The notes: generated from the letters alone by a model not told the origin. A DNA stretch of 64,000 bases from Mesorhizobium sp. M2A.F.Ca.ET.046.03.2.1 (GCF_003952425.1 NZ_CP034449.1:4030001-4094000); one strand, 5' to 3'; positions 35,229-45,490 are shown, numbered from the stretch's first letter. Made by a program: numbers and translations.

Positions 35229-36464
35229 TTATGCGACGTGCTTGCCCGCTCTTGCCTGGACACCCGGCGCGAAGATCTCCTGATCGACGAAGGTCAGCGC
35301 GCGGGTGGCGCAGCCTTCGCGGATCAGCGGCAGCTCGTTCGGCTCGGTGTCGAAGGAGATCGAGCTCGAGTGCTGGCCGCCGGCGGTCTGGGCGATCGCC
35401 TCCCTCAGCGCCGGCTCGATCAGGTCGAAGGCGGCCGCGCTGACGCCGACCATGGCGACCGGCGCCGGGTCGATGAGGGCGAACAGGCTGCCAAGACCGA
35501 AGCCCAGCGCCTCGCCGGCCCGACGATAAGCTTCCCGTTCGGGGCCGTCCTCCTGCCGGGCCTTTGCGGCCAGCGCGCGCATGTCGGCGTCGCCGATGTC
35601 GGTCGGCGCGGCGTCCTCGCTTATCCCCATGGCGCTGCGCCAGATGGCGTAGTTGCCGGCATAGGCCTCGACGCAGCCGCGGCGGCCGCAGCGGCAAAGC
35701 GCGCCGCCCGGACGATGGATCATGTGGCCGAACTCGCCGCCGGAGGAATGCGTGCCGGTGAACAATTCGCCCTTCAGCACCAGGCCCATGCCGATGCCGT
35801 GCGAGAGCAGGATGGCTATGAAATTGTCGCGATAGCGCTCGGGATCGCGCCATCGCAGCGCCACCGCCATCATGTTGCAGTCGTTCTCCATGGTGGCGGG
35901 GATGCCGAATTCCCTCTCCAGGATGTCGGCGAACGGAATGTCGGTCAGCGGCGTGATCGGCGACCATAGCATGGCGCGCGCGTGGGAATCGGTGATGCCT
36001 TGAATGCCCATGGCGATGCGGGCGACGCTGCCCACGTCGAGATCGGGATCCTGCAGCCGGCGCCGGACGATCGCCAGGCACTCGCCGATCAGCTCGTCGC
36101 GCGGCATGACGAGCGTGTCCAGGCGCCGCTGTTCCTCGGCGATCACCTGGCCGGCATAGTCGATGACGGCGACCGACAGGAAGTTCAGCGACAGCACCAC
36201 CGTCAGCACCGCGGCGGCTTCGGGATTCAGCGCCAGGCCGATCTGCGGCCGGCCGCGTTTCAACGCCGTCGGCTCGCTGGCCTTGCTCTCGGTGAGGATG
36301 CCCTCCTGGATCAGATCGGCGGAGATCGCCGAAATGGTCGAGTGGCTGAGGCCGGTGGTGGCGGCAATTTCCGTCCGCGATGGCTGGCCGGCGCGGCGCA
36401 CGGCCGAAATCACCATGGCGCGGTTGCGCCGGCGCAAATCGTCGTGACGGATTCCGACCGACAT
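35229..36464 (-). CDS. ROK-family repressor (XylR/NagC type)
   Basis: 411 residues. N-terminal winged helix (DLRRRNRAMVISAVRRAGQPSRTEIAATTGLSHSTISAISADLI), then the ROK sugar-binding fold with a kinase-like N-lobe, the SHGIGMGLVLKGELFTGTHSSGGEFGHM segment and the ROK zinc site GGALCRCGRRGCVEAYAG. It diverges from xylFHG and most likely represses it, releasing DNA when xylose binds. Candidate operator sequences overlap the xylF promoter (36623-36680). A true kinase function is not expected for repressors of this type. Confidence 0.88.
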   Translation of the reverse strand: MSVGIRHDDLRRRNRAMVISAVRRAGQPSRTEIAATTGLSHSTISAISADLIQEGILTESKASEPTALKRGRPQIGLALNPEAAAVLTVVLSLNFLSVAVIDYAGQVIAEEQRRLDTLVMPRDELIGECLAIVRRRLQDPDLDVGSVARIAMGIQGITDSHARAMLWSPITPLTDIPFADILEREFGIPATMENDCNMMAVALRWRDPERYRDNFIAILLSHGIGMGLVLKGELFTGTHSSGGEFGHMIHRPGGALCRCGRRGCVEAYAGNYAIWRSAMGISEDAAPTDIGDADMRALAAKARQEDGPEREAYRRAGEALGFGLGSLFALIDPAPVAMVGVSAAAFDLIEPALREAIAQTAGGQHSSSISFDTEPNELPLIREGCATRALTFVDQEIFAPGVQARAGKHVA

Positions 36465-36622
36465 CGTCTCGCACGTCCTCCCCGGTCATCGCGGCCTTGT
36501 GATGATGCCATGGCCTGTCGCTGACACGCTAAGGATAGTGGCAGAAGCCAAAGCCGATGTCATTATTTATTGCGGACTCCGAAAAAAATGCCTGGACCCA
36601 TCAAATGCCATCAGAATGTCGG

Positions 36623-36680
36623 TTGACAGCTTCATTTCGCTGGACCACTATTTTTTTGAGGCTCGAAAAAAAGCCTCTTA
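36623..36680 (+). promoter_or_regulatory. xylF promoter and candidate ROK operator
   Basis: TTGACA (36623-28), a 17-base spacer and CACTAT (36646-51) form a good sigma-70-type promoter. Directly downstream lies an A/T-tract inverted repeat: seven T's, GAGGCT, then CGAAAAAAA and AGCCTC. A related ACTCCGAAAAAAATGCC tract lies near 36578. ROK repressors often bind paired A/T tracts, so these are plausible operators. Confidence 0.6.
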
Positions 36681-36734
36681 TGCCGGCCTTCGGGCCAGTC
36701 TGGGTCGCGCCGCACAAGGCGCAGGGAGGATATC

Positions 36735-37775
36735 ATGAAAAAATTCGCAGCCGCCATTCTGGCGGGCGTAGCCATGTCGCTGACGCTGGCTTCGGTCGCC
36801 GAGGCGAAGGACAAGGTGATCGGCGTCTCGTGGTCGAATTTCCAGGAAGAGCGCTGGAAGACCGACGAAGCGGCGATGAAGGCCGCAATCGAGGCCGCCG
36901 GCGACAAGTATATTTCGGCCGACGCGCAGTCCAATCCGGGCAAGCAGCTGACCGACGTCGAAAGCCTGATCTCGCAGGGCGCCAATTCGCTGATCATCCT
37001 GGCGCAGGATGCCTCGGCAATCGGCCCGGCGGTGCAGAAGGCGCTCGATGAGGGCATCCCGGTCGTCGGCTACGACCGCCTGATCGAGAACAAGGACGTT
37101 TTCTACCTGACCTTCGACAACAAGGAAGTCGGCCGTATGCAGGCCCGTGAGGTGTTTAAGGCCAAGCCGGAAGGCAACTACGTCTTCATCAAGGGCTCGG
37201 GTTCCGATCCGAACGCCGACTTCCTGTTCTCGGGTTCCATGGAAGTGCTGAAAGAGGCGATCGACAGCGGCAAGATCAAGAATGTCGGCGAGGCCTATAC
37301 CGACGGCTGGCTGCCCGCCAACGCGCAGAAGAACATGGAGCAGTTCCTGACCGCCAACGACAACAAGGTCGACGCGGTCGTGGCCGCCAATGACGGCACC
37401 GCCGGCGGCGTCGTCGCGGCGCTGACGGCGCAAGGGCTGGCCGGCACCGTTCCGGTCTCGGGCCAGGACGGCGACCACGCGGCGCTCAACCGCATCGCGC
37501 TCGGCACGCAGACCGTGTCGGTGTGGAAGGACGCGCGCGAGCTCGGCAAGAACGCCGCCGAGATCGCCTCGCAGCTCGCCGACGGCAAGAAGATGGGCGA
37601 CATCGCCGGCGCCAAGGACTTCACGACGCCTGGCGGCAACACCGTCAAGTCGCTGTTCCTGACCCCGATCGCGATCACCAAGGACAATCTCAACCTCGTC
37701 ATCGACGCCGGCTGGATCAAGAAGGACGAAGTCTGCGCTGGCGTTGCCGCCGGCAGCGTCAAGGTCTGCAACTAA
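36735..37775 (+). CDS. xylF: D-xylose ABC transporter, substrate-binding protein XylF
   Basis: 346 residues with a signal peptide ending near SVAEAKDK. Type I periplasmic sugar-binding fold with the XylF marks: [76 protein letters not shown] loop ([19 protein letters not shown]) and [20 protein letters not shown]. It delivers xylose to XylH/XylG. The start has a GCGCAGGGAGGATATC leader. A terminator-like hairpin after the gene favours a higher level of binding protein. Confidence 0.94.
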   Translation: MKKFAAAILAGVAMSLTLASVAEAKDKVIGVSWSNFQEERWKTDEAAMKAAIEAAGDKYISADAQSNPGKQLTDVESLISQGANSLIILAQDASAIGPAVQKALDEGIPVVGYDRLIENKDVFYLTFDNKEVGRMQAREVFKAKPEGNYVFIKGSGSDPNADFLFSGSMEVLKEAIDSGKIKNVGEAYTDGWLPANAQKNMEQFLTANDNKVDAVVAANDGTAGGVVAALTAQGLAGTVPVSGQDGDHAALNRIALGTQTVSVWKDARELGKNAAEIASQLADGKKMGDIAGAKDFTTPGGNTVKSLFLTPIAITKDNLNLVIDAGWIKKDEVCAGVAAGSVKVCN

Positions 37776-37803
37776 GCTCGCCGACACTAGACCAAAAACC
37801 TTG

Positions 37804-37831
37804 CGCCGCGGCCTGAAAGCCGCGGCGTTTT
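37804..37831 (+). terminator. Hairpin with T-run between xylF and xylH
   Basis: A perfect 9-bp stem (CGCCGCGGC with GCCGCGGCG), six-base loop CTGAAA, then TTTT. It lies 29 bases after the xylF stop and 90 bases before xylH. Probably a partial terminator that lowers permease and ATPase expression. Confidence 0.7.
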
Positions 37832-37919
37832 CTCGAAGATTACCGTTCCGCCTCGAGCGGATAGCTTCTAGGCTTGCTCCGGCATCCGCGCCAGACGGGC
37901 AGGCCGGCAGGAGGAATTC

Positions 37920-39272
37920 ATGACCGACACGACGTCCACCCAACCGGCAGACACCGCGCGTGCCTCGGAGCTGGGCACCGTCGCCCGGTTCCTGAAGGCA
38001 ACCGAGCTGGACACCCGCATGCTCGGGATGATCGGCGCGCTGCTCCTGATCTGGGTCGGACTGCATGTGATCTCCAGCCTGCGGCTTGGCGTCAATCCGC
38101 TCGACTTCGACAGCCGCACCTTTCTGACGCCGCGCAATCTCTGGAACCTGTCGGTGCAGACTTCGGCCGTGGCGATCATGGCCTCCGGCATGGTGCTGGT
38201 CATCGTCATGCGCAACATCGACCTGTCGGTCGGATCGGCCGAAGGGGTGATCGGCATGGTCATGGGTTTTGCCCAGGTGCATTTCCTGGTCCGCTTCGTC
38301 GGGCTTGAGCTCGGTAACCCGTGGATCTGGGTCCTGGCGCTGCTGATCGGCCTGGCGCTCGGCCTCCTCATCGGCGCCTTCCAGGGCTTCGTCATCGCCT
38401 ATCTCGAAGTGCCGGCCTTCATCGTCACGCTGGGGGGTCTGCTGGTCTGGCGGGGCGCTGCCTGGTGGGTCACCAGCGGCCAGACCGTCGCGCCGCTTGA
38501 CGCCACGTTCCAGCTGATGGGCGGCGGCCCGGCGGGCTCGATCGGCGCCAAATGGAGCTGGGTCGTCGGCATCGTCGCCTGCCTGGCGGTCATTTTCATG
38601 CACTATAACGGTCGCGTGCAGCGCAAGCGCTTCCGCTTCCCGCTGCGTCCGGTCTGGGCCGAGACGCTGCTCGCCACGGTCACCTGCGCGATCATCCTGG
38701 GCGCTGTGTGGCTTGCCAATTCCTATCCGTGGCCGATCGGCATCGTGAACCGCTATGCCGCCGCCAACAACATCACCGTTCCCGAAGGCGGACTGTTCAT
38801 CGCGCATGGCATCGCCATTCCGGTGCTGATGGCGGTCGCCGTCGGCCTGATCATGACCTTCGTCACCAAGCGCACGCGCTTCGGCCGCTATGTCTTCGCC
38901 ATCGGCGGCAATCCGGAAGCGGCCAACCTCGCCGGCATCAACACGCGCTGGATCACCATGAAGGTATTCATGATCATGGGCGTGCTGGCGACGATCGCGG
39001 CGGCGATCTCGTCGGCCAGGCAGAATTCATCCACCAATGCGCTCGGAACGCTTGACGAGCTGCTGGTCATCGCCGCGGCCGTCATCGGCGGCACCTCGCT
39101 CGCCGGCGGTTCCGGCACCGTGCTCGGCGCTATGCTGGGAGCGCTGCTGATGCAGTCGCTGCAGTCCGGCATGGTGCTGCTCGGCGTCGATTCGCCGCTG
39201 CAAAGCATCGTCGTGGGCGCCGTGCTGGTCGTGGCGGTGTGGCTCGACACCCTCTATCGCAAGCGGGCCTGA
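37920..39272 (+). CDS. xylH: Xylose ABC transporter permease XylH
   Basis: 450 residues, at the long end for sugar permeases of this class. About ten membrane segments, first near MLGMIGALLLIWVGLHVISSL, then MASGMVLVIVMRNIDLSVGSAEGVIGMV, the permease signature of the ribose/xylose family, and AGINTRWITMKVFMIMGVLATIAAAISSARQNSSTNALG. The start ATG has GGCAGGAGGAATTC upstream. It forms the xylose channel with XylG on the cytoplasmic side. Confidence 0.93.
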   Translation: MTDTTSTQPADTARASELGTVARFLKATELDTRMLGMIGALLLIWVGLHVISSLRLGVNPLDFDSRTFLTPRNLWNLSVQTSAVAIMASGMVLVIVMRNIDLSVGSAEGVIGMVMGFAQVHFLVRFVGLELGNPWIWVLALLIGLALGLLIGAFQGFVIAYLEVPAFIVTLGGLLVWRGAAWWVTSGQTVAPLDATFQLMGGGPAGSIGAKWSWVVGIVACLAVIFMHYNGRVQRKRFRFPLRPVWAETLLATVTCAIILGAVWLANSYPWPIGIVNRYAAANNITVPEGGLFIAHGIAIPVLMAVAVGLIMTFVTKRTRFGRYVFAIGGNPEAANLAGINTRWITMKVFMIMGVLATIAAAISSARQNSSTNALGTLDELLVIAAAVIGGTSLAGGSGTVLGAMLGALLMQSLQSGMVLLGVDSPLQSIVVGAVLVVAVWLDTLYRKRA

Positions 39273-39290
39273 TCAGGGAGGAGAAACAAC

Positions 39291-40091
<801 letters not shown>

Positions 40092-40163
40092 GCCCAGGCA
40101 TATAGCCGGCTAATTGCTGGCTGCGTGATGTACCAGCCACGGTGATGATTTGACCGCGCCATT

Positions 40164-41846
40164 GTGTTGACGCGGAGACTTGCCCATAAGGATCGTAGAC
40201 CGTCCACGGGCCACATCGTTGATTTGAAGAAGCTCTTTCCGATCGTTGCCTTTGTCGCCGTCGCGCTGATCAGCCTGACGATGGCCGGGTTCGCCTATTT
40301 CGCGACGCAGGAGGCGGCGCGGATCAAGTTCGAGGGCACTGCCGACGACGCGCTGAGCCGCATCGAGAGCCGGATCGACCTGCATCTGTCGCTGCTGCGT
40401 TCGACGCAGGCGCTGTTCGATGCCCGCAACGGCGACATCACGCGCGGCGAATTCAACGCCTTCTTCACCGCGCTGAACATCGATGACAACTTCGCGGGCC
40501 TGCGCGGCATAGGCTTCCTCAGGCTCGCCAAAGCCGGCGACGAGGCCGCGGTCGAACGCGATATCCTGCGCGACCATGGGTCGGCCCACCCGATCTACCC
40601 TGCGACGACCCAGCAACGGCGCACGCCGATCGTGCTGTTCGAGCCGCTCGACACGTCCAACCAGTCGATCATCGGATTCGACATGTTCAGCGAGCCGGTG
40701 CGGCGCGAGGCGATCGAAAAGGCGATGGCCGACGACCAGCAGCATGCGAGCGGCCTGGTCCAGCTCGGCCAGGGCGCCGGCGTGGCGCAGACGTTCACGG
40801 GTTTCCTGGTTTTCGTGCGGCTGAACGTCGAAACCGCCCCGGACGTGATCAACGCAAGCCGCTCCTCGACGGCCGGCCTTCTCTACGCTGCCTTCCGCGC
40901 GCAGGACCTGTTCCAGGTCGCGCTCAGCCGCGCGCCGCTGCTGCCCGTCAATGTCGAGGTCTATGACGGCAAGCCCGAGGCCGGCAATCTTTTGTTCCGG
41001 TCGGAAGCGCCGCCGGCGGAACGCATCGGGGCGAAGCTTCTGGCGCGCCGCGATATCGTTGTTGCCGGCCGGCCCTGGACGCTGCTGTTTAGGCCGACAA
41101 GCGCCTTCGAGCTACCATCCTCGCGCGCCATTCCGGTTATGCTTGGGCTGTTCGGCCTGCTGCTTGCAGGGGCCATCGCCCTGGTGGCGCGTTATCAGGA
41201 GCGTGCCTATGACGCCAAATCGGCGCTGCACGAGGCGACGGAAAAGAGCCTGCTGGAAAAGGACCTGATCCTGCAGGAGATGAAGCACCGCATCAAGAAT
41301 TCGATCACCCGCGTGCTGGCGATCGCGCGGCAGACGGCCTCGCAAGCCACCGACGTCAAGGAGTTCTCGGCATCGTTCTCGGCGCGCCTCCAGGCCATGG
41401 CTGCGTCGCAGGATATGCTCACCCGCTCGCGCTGGCAGAAGGCCGATCTCGGCGATCTGCTGCGTATCGAGCTCGGGCAGGTATTCGGCAAAGACCTCCC
41501 TGAAGGTGTGCTGTCCGGGCCGCAAGTGCTGCTCGACGAGACGACGACTCAGGCACTTGGGCTGACCTTCCACGAACTCGCCACCAACGCGCTGAAATAT
41601 GGCGAGGCCGGCAACTCGGTGGGCGCCCTCAAGGTCGACTGGAACGTGAAAGGGCGCGGCCGCGAGCGGACGCTTACCCTGAATTGGCGCGAAGCGGGTC
41701 AGAAGAAACTAGAGGCGCCGGCAAAGACCGGCTTCGGCACCAAGCTGATAGACCTCAATGTCACGCGCGAGTTGCGCGGCACGATCGCGCGCGACTATCG
41801 GGACGACGGATTGAAGGTGGAAATCAGGATACCGCTGGCGGAGTGA
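40164..41846 (+). CDS. Membrane sensor histidine kinase with CHASE domain (HWE/HisKA_2)
   Basis: 560 residues from a GTG at 40164; a TTG near 40221 is possible. Membrane segments at about 24-46 and 323-343 enclose a periplasmic CHASE domain (ADDALSRIESRIDLHLSLLRSTQALFDARNGDITRGEF ... GLRGIGFLRLAKAG). The cytoplasmic part has a HWE/HisKA_2 dimerisation helix with EMKHRIKNSITRVLAIARQTA (His 375) and an ATPase domain with FHELATNALKYGEAG and GFGTKLIDLNV. Such kinases often feed PhyR or single-domain receivers; a PhyR gene lies 3 kb away. The ligand is unknown. Confidence 0.82.
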   Translation: MLTRRLAHKDRRPSTGHIVDLKKLFPIVAFVAVALISLTMAGFAYFATQEAARIKFEGTADDALSRIESRIDLHLSLLRSTQALFDARNGDITRGEFNAFFTALNIDDNFAGLRGIGFLRLAKAGDEAAVERDILRDHGSAHPIYPATTQQRRTPIVLFEPLDTSNQSIIGFDMFSEPVRREAIEKAMADDQQHASGLVQLGQGAGVAQTFTGFLVFVRLNVETAPDVINASRSSTAGLLYAAFRAQDLFQVALSRAPLLPVNVEVYDGKPEAGNLLFRSEAPPAERIGAKLLARRDIVVAGRPWTLLFRPTSAFELPSSRAIPVMLGLFGLLLAGAIALVARYQERAYDAKSALHEATEKSLLEKDLILQEMKHRIKNSITRVLAIARQTASQATDVKEFSASFSARLQAMAASQDMLTRSRWQKADLGDLLRIELGQVFGKDLPEGVLSGPQVLLDETTTQALGLTFHELATNALKYGEAGNSVGALKVDWNVKGRGRERTLTLNWREAGQKKLEAPAKTGFGTKLIDLNVTRELRGTIARDYRDDGLKVEIRIPLAE

Positions 41847-41930
41847 GCGGCCAAAATGGCCCCGCAATGGTGTACGAATCAGCGGGTCGGAACCAGAGGC
41901 CGGCCCTCGGCCTCCGGTCCCTTTCCGGTA

Positions 41931-42176
41931 TCAGTTGCAGCGAGCCGTGTAGATCCGGCCGCGATGATCGCGGTACTGGCAATAGCCGTTGCGCAGGTTA
42001 CGAACCAGGAGGCCCGACCCGGCACCGACCGCCGCGCCGATCAGCGCACCCTTGCCGCCGCCGACCAGGCCACCCACGCCGGCGCCAATCAGGCCACCGC
42101 CCACGACATCCTGCTCGGTCGTGGTGCAGCCGCTGACAGCGACAACGGCAACCATGGCAATAATCATCTTCCGCAT
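41931..42176 (-). CDS. Glycine-zipper lipoprotein (YMGG-like)
   Basis: 81 residues from the ATG at 42176 behind GAGGAG. Lipoprotein signal MRKMIIAMVAVVAVSGC (Cys 17), then a Gly-zipper segment (VVGGGLIGAGVGGLVGGGKGALIGAAVGAGSGLL) that can pack as membrane helices, and a small basic end YCQYRDHRGRIYTARC with two Cys. Such proteins are outer-membrane or envelope-stress related. I find no EcfG promoter in front of it. Confidence 0.7.
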   Translation of the reverse strand: MRKMIIAMVAVVAVSGCTTTEQDVVGGGLIGAGVGGLVGGGKGALIGAAVGAGSGLLVRNLRNGYCQYRDHRGRIYTARCN

Positions 42177-42364
42177 TGAAATGCTCCTCACTTTTGTCCT
42201 CACTTTTCGGCAGTGCCAGCCGCCATTTAGCATGAAAAAAGGGCTTTGCCTGCCCGATCTTACTGTTGTTTAAGATAGTCTTTTTCGGGGCGCGCGCTGT
42301 TCGACGCGACAAGCATGCCGGAAACCTCCAAAGACGCGACCAGCGTGCCGTCGGGCCGCACGTT

Positions 42365-42586
42365 CTAGGCGATCTGATCGTAATCATCTTCCAGGGCCGG
42401 ATCGACGGTAAGGCACTTGCCGACGATGTGCGGGGCCTGGCCCTGCAGGTCGCCGAGGGCGAAGGGCCGTTCGGCCGTACAGGCCTGCTCGGTCTCGAAG
42501 ACGCTGACTGGCACCTGGAGCTCGCGACAATCGGTCATTGTGCTCGAGCAACCGACGACGAAGAGCAGTGCGGCGATGTGTTCCAT
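42365..42586 (-). CDS. Small conserved exported protein, EcfG-controlled
   Basis: 73 residues behind a GGAG site. A short hydrophobic N-terminus (MEHIAALLFVVGCSSTMTDC) could be a lipoprotein-type signal with Cys 13. The rest (CRELQVPVSVFETEQACTAERPFALGDLQGQAPHIVGKCLTVDPAL) is a compact Cys-containing domain seen in rhizobial hypothetical proteins. An EcfG promoter (42611-42636) lies 25 bases upstream, predicting induction by general stress. Function unknown. Confidence 0.65.
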   Translation of the reverse strand: MEHIAALLFVVGCSSTMTDCRELQVPVSVFETEQACTAERPFALGDLQGQAPHIVGKCLTVDPALEDDYDQIA

Positions 42587-42610
42587 GGCTCCAAACCTCT
42601 CGCCGCAAAC

Positions 42611-42636
42611 AACGATTCTCGGCGAGCGAAAGTTCC
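42611..42636 (-). promoter_or_regulatory. EcfG promoter (GGAAC-N17-CGTT)
   Basis: On the minus strand GGAAC (complement of 42632-36) and CGTT (complement of 42611-14) are separated by 17 bases, the EcfG consensus. It faces gene 42365-42586 with a leader of about 20 bases. Confidence 0.75.
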
Positions 42637-42762
42637 GGGGCCGGGTTCAAAGCGTAGTGTCGAAGGGAATCAGACGACGCGCAACAAGTCCTGTTCCTTA
42701 TGGACGTTTACCCAAAGCCGCCGCGCAGCTTTGGTCGACATGCCAGCTGCCGCATGCAGGGA

Positions 42763-42885
42763 TCAGAACAATTGCCAGACGGCAGTCAGGGCCACGGCGG
42801 CGAGAAGCGCGACCGCGCCAAGCCGGAGCGAAAGACGGGATGATCGCGGCGCCGGCTGAGGCTCGGCCTCCTGGAAGCCGCTCAT
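42763..42885 (-). CDS. 40-residue single-pass membrane protein
   Basis: This short frame encodes MSGFQEAEPQ, a Pro/Arg/Ser linker, then RLGAVALLAAVALTAVWQLF, one C-terminal membrane helix ending at the stop. The charged N-terminus and Arg-rich border fit a cytoplasmic-in orientation. Ribosome site is weak (GGAGCAGG is 14 bases upstream). An overlapping 94-codon frame in another phase (42698-42982) is Arg-rich and less protein-like. Its position among stress genes hints at a small stress protein; function unknown. Confidence 0.5.
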   Translation of the reverse strand: MSGFQEAEPQPAPRSSRLSLRLGAVALLAAVALTAVWQLF

Positions 42886-43070
42886 CGAGACAGGCGACCT
42901 GCTCCAGCTTGTTCATATCGGCAACAATCTTTTCAGTCTCCCAGATCGCGCGCCGGGAGGCGCGGATGGGTTTCCGGCGCATCGCCAGCCGGCGACTCAG
43001 GATCGGACTTTATGGTGAACAGGGGGGGTTAAGCGCCTTCGCCTGCGAAGCCTGGCGCCATAGGGCGCAA

Positions 43071-44102
43071 TCAATCCGTCTCGAAATTTCCATGCGGGAC
43101 GGTGAGGCGGTATTCCATACGGTCCTTGCCGATTTCGAGCGTCGCGGAGCCGTTCAGCGACATCGGCACGACGCGCTCCAGCGCCACGCTGCCGAAGCGC
43201 TTCTCATTGCGCGGCGCGTCGCCGACCGCCTCCGTCCAGGTCAGCAAAAGGCTGGGCGAGCTTCCGCTTTCGGGTTCAAGCCTTGCGCTCACTTCGACAT
43301 GGCCGTCAGCTCGCGACAGCGCGCCGTAGCTCACCGAGTTCACAGCCAATTCGTGCATCGCCAAGCCGATATGCAGGGCGGCATTGGGGTTAAGATAGGG
43401 ATTGTCGCCCGCGAACCGCAGGCTCCGGGCCAGATCGGCGCTGTAGCGGCCGACCTGGCCGGATACGAGTTCCTGCAGCGCCGCTCCCCGCCAGTTGGAG
43501 GATGTGACCAGATCCTGCGAGGACGCGAGCGATTGCAGCCGGCCGCGAAACCGCGCCAGGAACTCACCGAGCGTCTCCGCGTAGCGTCCTGTCTGTGTGG
43601 CGATGCTCTGGATGATGGCCAGGAGGTTTTTCGATCGGTGACTGACTTCGCGCAGCAATGCCTTCAGCGTCTGCTCGCGACGTTTCTGCTCCGTCGTTTC
43701 CACCATGGTAGTGACGACGCCGAGGACTTCGCCGGCGTCGCCGCGGTCGGCATCGACCCAAAGCTGGAACCAACGGACGCCCTGGCTTCCTGGAATGCTG
43801 AGCTCGAGCTGGTCGGCGTTGCCGGATTCGATCACCTTGAGCTTGACGGCGCTTATACGTTCGGCCTGCGTCGGCGAAAGCTGGTCCTTGCCGTCGGCGG
43901 TTTCGGAGGCCCACGGCGCGCCCATGTTGCGCGCCCAGACTGTTTTCATCTGCCGATCCTGATAAAGAACCGAGATTCCGGCATTGTGCAGGGCATGAAG
44001 CAAGGCTCGCCCCACCTGCATCCCGCTTTCGGCGGGATGCATCGCGATCACCTCGCCGTCACGCCTTTCAGTCCTGTCCTTGGTGGGATCCTCGGGAGGC
44101 AT
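43071..44102 (-). CDS. PAS/HWE sensor histidine kinase of the general stress response
   Basis: 343 residues, cytoplasmic. A PAS domain (about 30-140: GISVLYQDRQMKTVWARNMGAPW ... GVVTTMVETTEQKRRE) is followed by the HWE kinase core: LLREVSHRSKNLLAIIQSIATQTGRY (His 155), SSNWRGAALQELV, MHELAVNSVSYGALS (N-box) and LLTWTEAV (the W-x-E of HWE). Its promoter matches EcfG, and phyR lies 500 bases away on the same strand, so it is the likely kinase or phosphatase acting on PhyR. Signal unknown; PAS without obvious cofactor residues. Confidence 0.87.
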   Translation of the reverse strand: MPPEDPTKDRTERRDGEVIAMHPAESGMQVGRALLHALHNAGISVLYQDRQMKTVWARNMGAPWASETADGKDQLSPTQAERISAVKLKVIESGNADQLELSIPGSQGVRWFQLWVDADRGDAGEVLGVVTTMVETTEQKRREQTLKALLREVSHRSKNLLAIIQSIATQTGRYAETLGEFLARFRGRLQSLASSQDLVTSSNWRGAALQELVSGQVGRYSADLARSLRFAGDNPYLNPNAALHIGLAMHELAVNSVSYGALSRADGHVEVSARLEPESGSSPSLLLTWTEAVGDAPRNEKRFGSVALERVVPMSLNGSATLEIGKDRMEYRLTVPHGNFETD

Positions 44103-44128
44103 CGGAACATCCCCGCACTCGGTCCTTG

Positions 44129-44154
44129 AACGGTTTCAATCCGCAACTGGTTCC
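44129..44154 (-). promoter_or_regulatory. EcfG promoter (GGAAC-N17-CGTT)
   Basis: On the minus strand GGAAC (complement of 44150-54), 17 bases, CGTT (complement of 44129-32). It faces the HWE kinase gene 43071-44102, with a leader of about 20 bases. Confidence 0.75.
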
Positions 44155-44257
44155 GACGCCGCAGGCTCTCCAAAACGGTCCGCCGGACGGCGCTCTTTCG
44201 AGACGCCGCCCGGCGGTGGCTGGAAACCGTTTGAGGGGTGCGGCTTCCAGTGTCGCG

Positions 44258-44422
44258 TCAGGCTCTCCTGAAGAGGCCCGCGATGAGCGAAATCACCAGG
44301 AAGGCGAGGAAGATGAAGAACAGGATTTGCGCGATGCCCGCCGACGTGCCGGCGATGCCGCCGAACCCAAGCGCGCCGGCGATGATCGCAACTACGAGAA
44401 ATACGAGCGCCCAGTACAGCAT
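44258..44422 (-). CDS. DUF1328 small membrane protein
   Basis: 54 residues from the ATG at 44422 behind AGGAGA. Two membrane helices: [22 protein letters not shown] and [21 protein letters not shown], the DUF1328/YtjA pattern. Such proteins are small inner-membrane proteins of stress regulons in many Proteobacteria. An EcfG promoter lies at 44452-44476. The frame is open far upstream, but only this start has a ribosome site. Confidence 0.82.
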   Translation of the reverse strand: MLYWALVFLVVAIIAGALGFGGIAGTSAGIAQILFFIFLAFLVISLIAGLFRRA

Positions 44423-44451
44423 GATGCGTCTCCTTGTTATGTCGGGAAAAG

Positions 44452-44476
44452 AACGTGGGTCGGTGCCGTTTGTTCC
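44452..44476 (-). promoter_or_regulatory. EcfG promoter (GGAAC-N16-CGTT)
   Basis: Minus strand: GGAAC (complement of 44472-76), 16 bases, CGTT (complement of 44452-55). It lies 30 bases before the DUF1328 start. Confidence 0.75.
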
Positions 44477-44595
44477 ACCATTTGCTGAAAAAGACGATCC
44501 CCTTTGAAGGGACTTTTCAGATCGCAAACTGATGAGCGTCATGCGAGGCGCGAAGGCCCCGCTGACGCTCAAAACGGTCCAGCATTCGGAGCGGA

Positions 44596-45390
44596 TCAGG
44601 CGGCGGCCTTGGCCTGCCGGTCGAAGAACAGGGCCTGGCTGATCAGAGCCTTGACCATGTCGGGATTGAAAGGCTTGGTGACCAGGAAGGCCGGCTCAGG
44701 GCGTTCGCCGGTCAGCAGGCGTTCCGGGAAGGCGGTGATGAAGATCACCGGCACCGGTGTCGACGACAAGATCTCGTTGACGGCCTCGATGCCAGAGCTG
44801 CCGTCGGCGAGCTGTATGTCGGCCAGTACCATTTTCGGCCGCGTCTTGCCGAACATGGCCACTGCCTCGGCATGTGTACGTGCCGTGCCAACGACCCGGT
44901 GGCCGAGGCTTTCGACCATCTCCTCGATGTCCATGGCAATCAGCGGCTCGTCCTCGATGATCAGCACATCGGTCGCGACCTGTCGCGAAATCTCGCTGCT
45001 TGCCTGCGCAAGCAACTCCGAGAACTCGTCGTCGTCGACGTCGAGAACCTCCGCGGCCTCGTCCTCGCTGAAACCCTCCACGGCGACAAGAAGGAAAGCC
45101 TGCCTCGGCAAGGGCGCGATCGCGTTCAGATTGGCGGCCGCCCGCTGCTCCCAGGCTGTCTGAGCCTGCTCCTGCGGCACGCGGATGGCAACTGAGGTGA
45201 AGAGCCTGGCAAACACCTTATATATCGCAATACGGTCGCTGGAGGCTTCGGGAAAGATATTAGTGTCGGCGATGATGGCTTCCAGCATCGCGGCGACCAG
45301 CGCGTCACCGCTTTCCTGCGATCCGGACACCGCGCGCGAGAAGCGGCGCAGGAACGGAAGATGCGGAGCGATGGTTGCGGACAAACTCAT
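44596..45390 (-). CDS. phyR: Anti-anti-sigma response regulator PhyR
   Basis: 264 residues. An EcfG-like sigma domain (about 1-135; [57 protein letters not shown]) is fused to a C-terminal receiver ([22 protein letters not shown]; phospho-acceptor Asp 191 in [19 protein letters not shown]). Phosphorylation exposes the sigma-like domain, which then binds NepR and frees EcfG. It diverges from nepR-ecfG and has its own EcfG promoter (45457-45481), giving positive feedback. Confidence 0.95.
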   Translation of the reverse strand: MSLSATIAPHLPFLRRFSRAVSGSQESGDALVAAMLEAIIADTNIFPEASSDRIAIYKVFARLFTSVAIRVPQEQAQTAWEQRAAANLNAIAPLPRQAFLLVAVEGFSEDEAAEVLDVDDDEFSELLAQASSEISRQVATDVLIIEDEPLIAMDIEEMVESLGHRVVGTARTHAEAVAMFGKTRPKMVLADIQLADGSSGIEAVNEILSSTPVPVIFITAFPERLLTGERPEPAFLVTKPFNPDMVKALISQALFFDRQAKAAA

Positions 45391-45456
45391 TATTTACGTC
45401 TCCCTCAGATGACGTTGCACGTTCAAGGCCATGCTGTTGCCAGCCCCTGGAAAACC

Positions 45457-45481
45457 AACGCCGGCTTCCGGAAAAAGTTCC
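45457..45481 (-). promoter_or_regulatory. EcfG promoter of phyR
   Basis: Minus strand: GGAAC (complement of 45477-81), 16 bases, CGTT (complement of 45457-60). It lies 67 bases before the phyR start and is back-to-back with the promoter of nepR-ecfG, nine bases apart. Confidence 0.82.
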
Positions 45482-45490
45482 GCCAGCCAT

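Noticed and set aside
36678..38807. A 709-codon open frame opposite xylF-xylH
   Set aside because: It is a shadow of well-identified transporter genes with the codon bias on the other strand.
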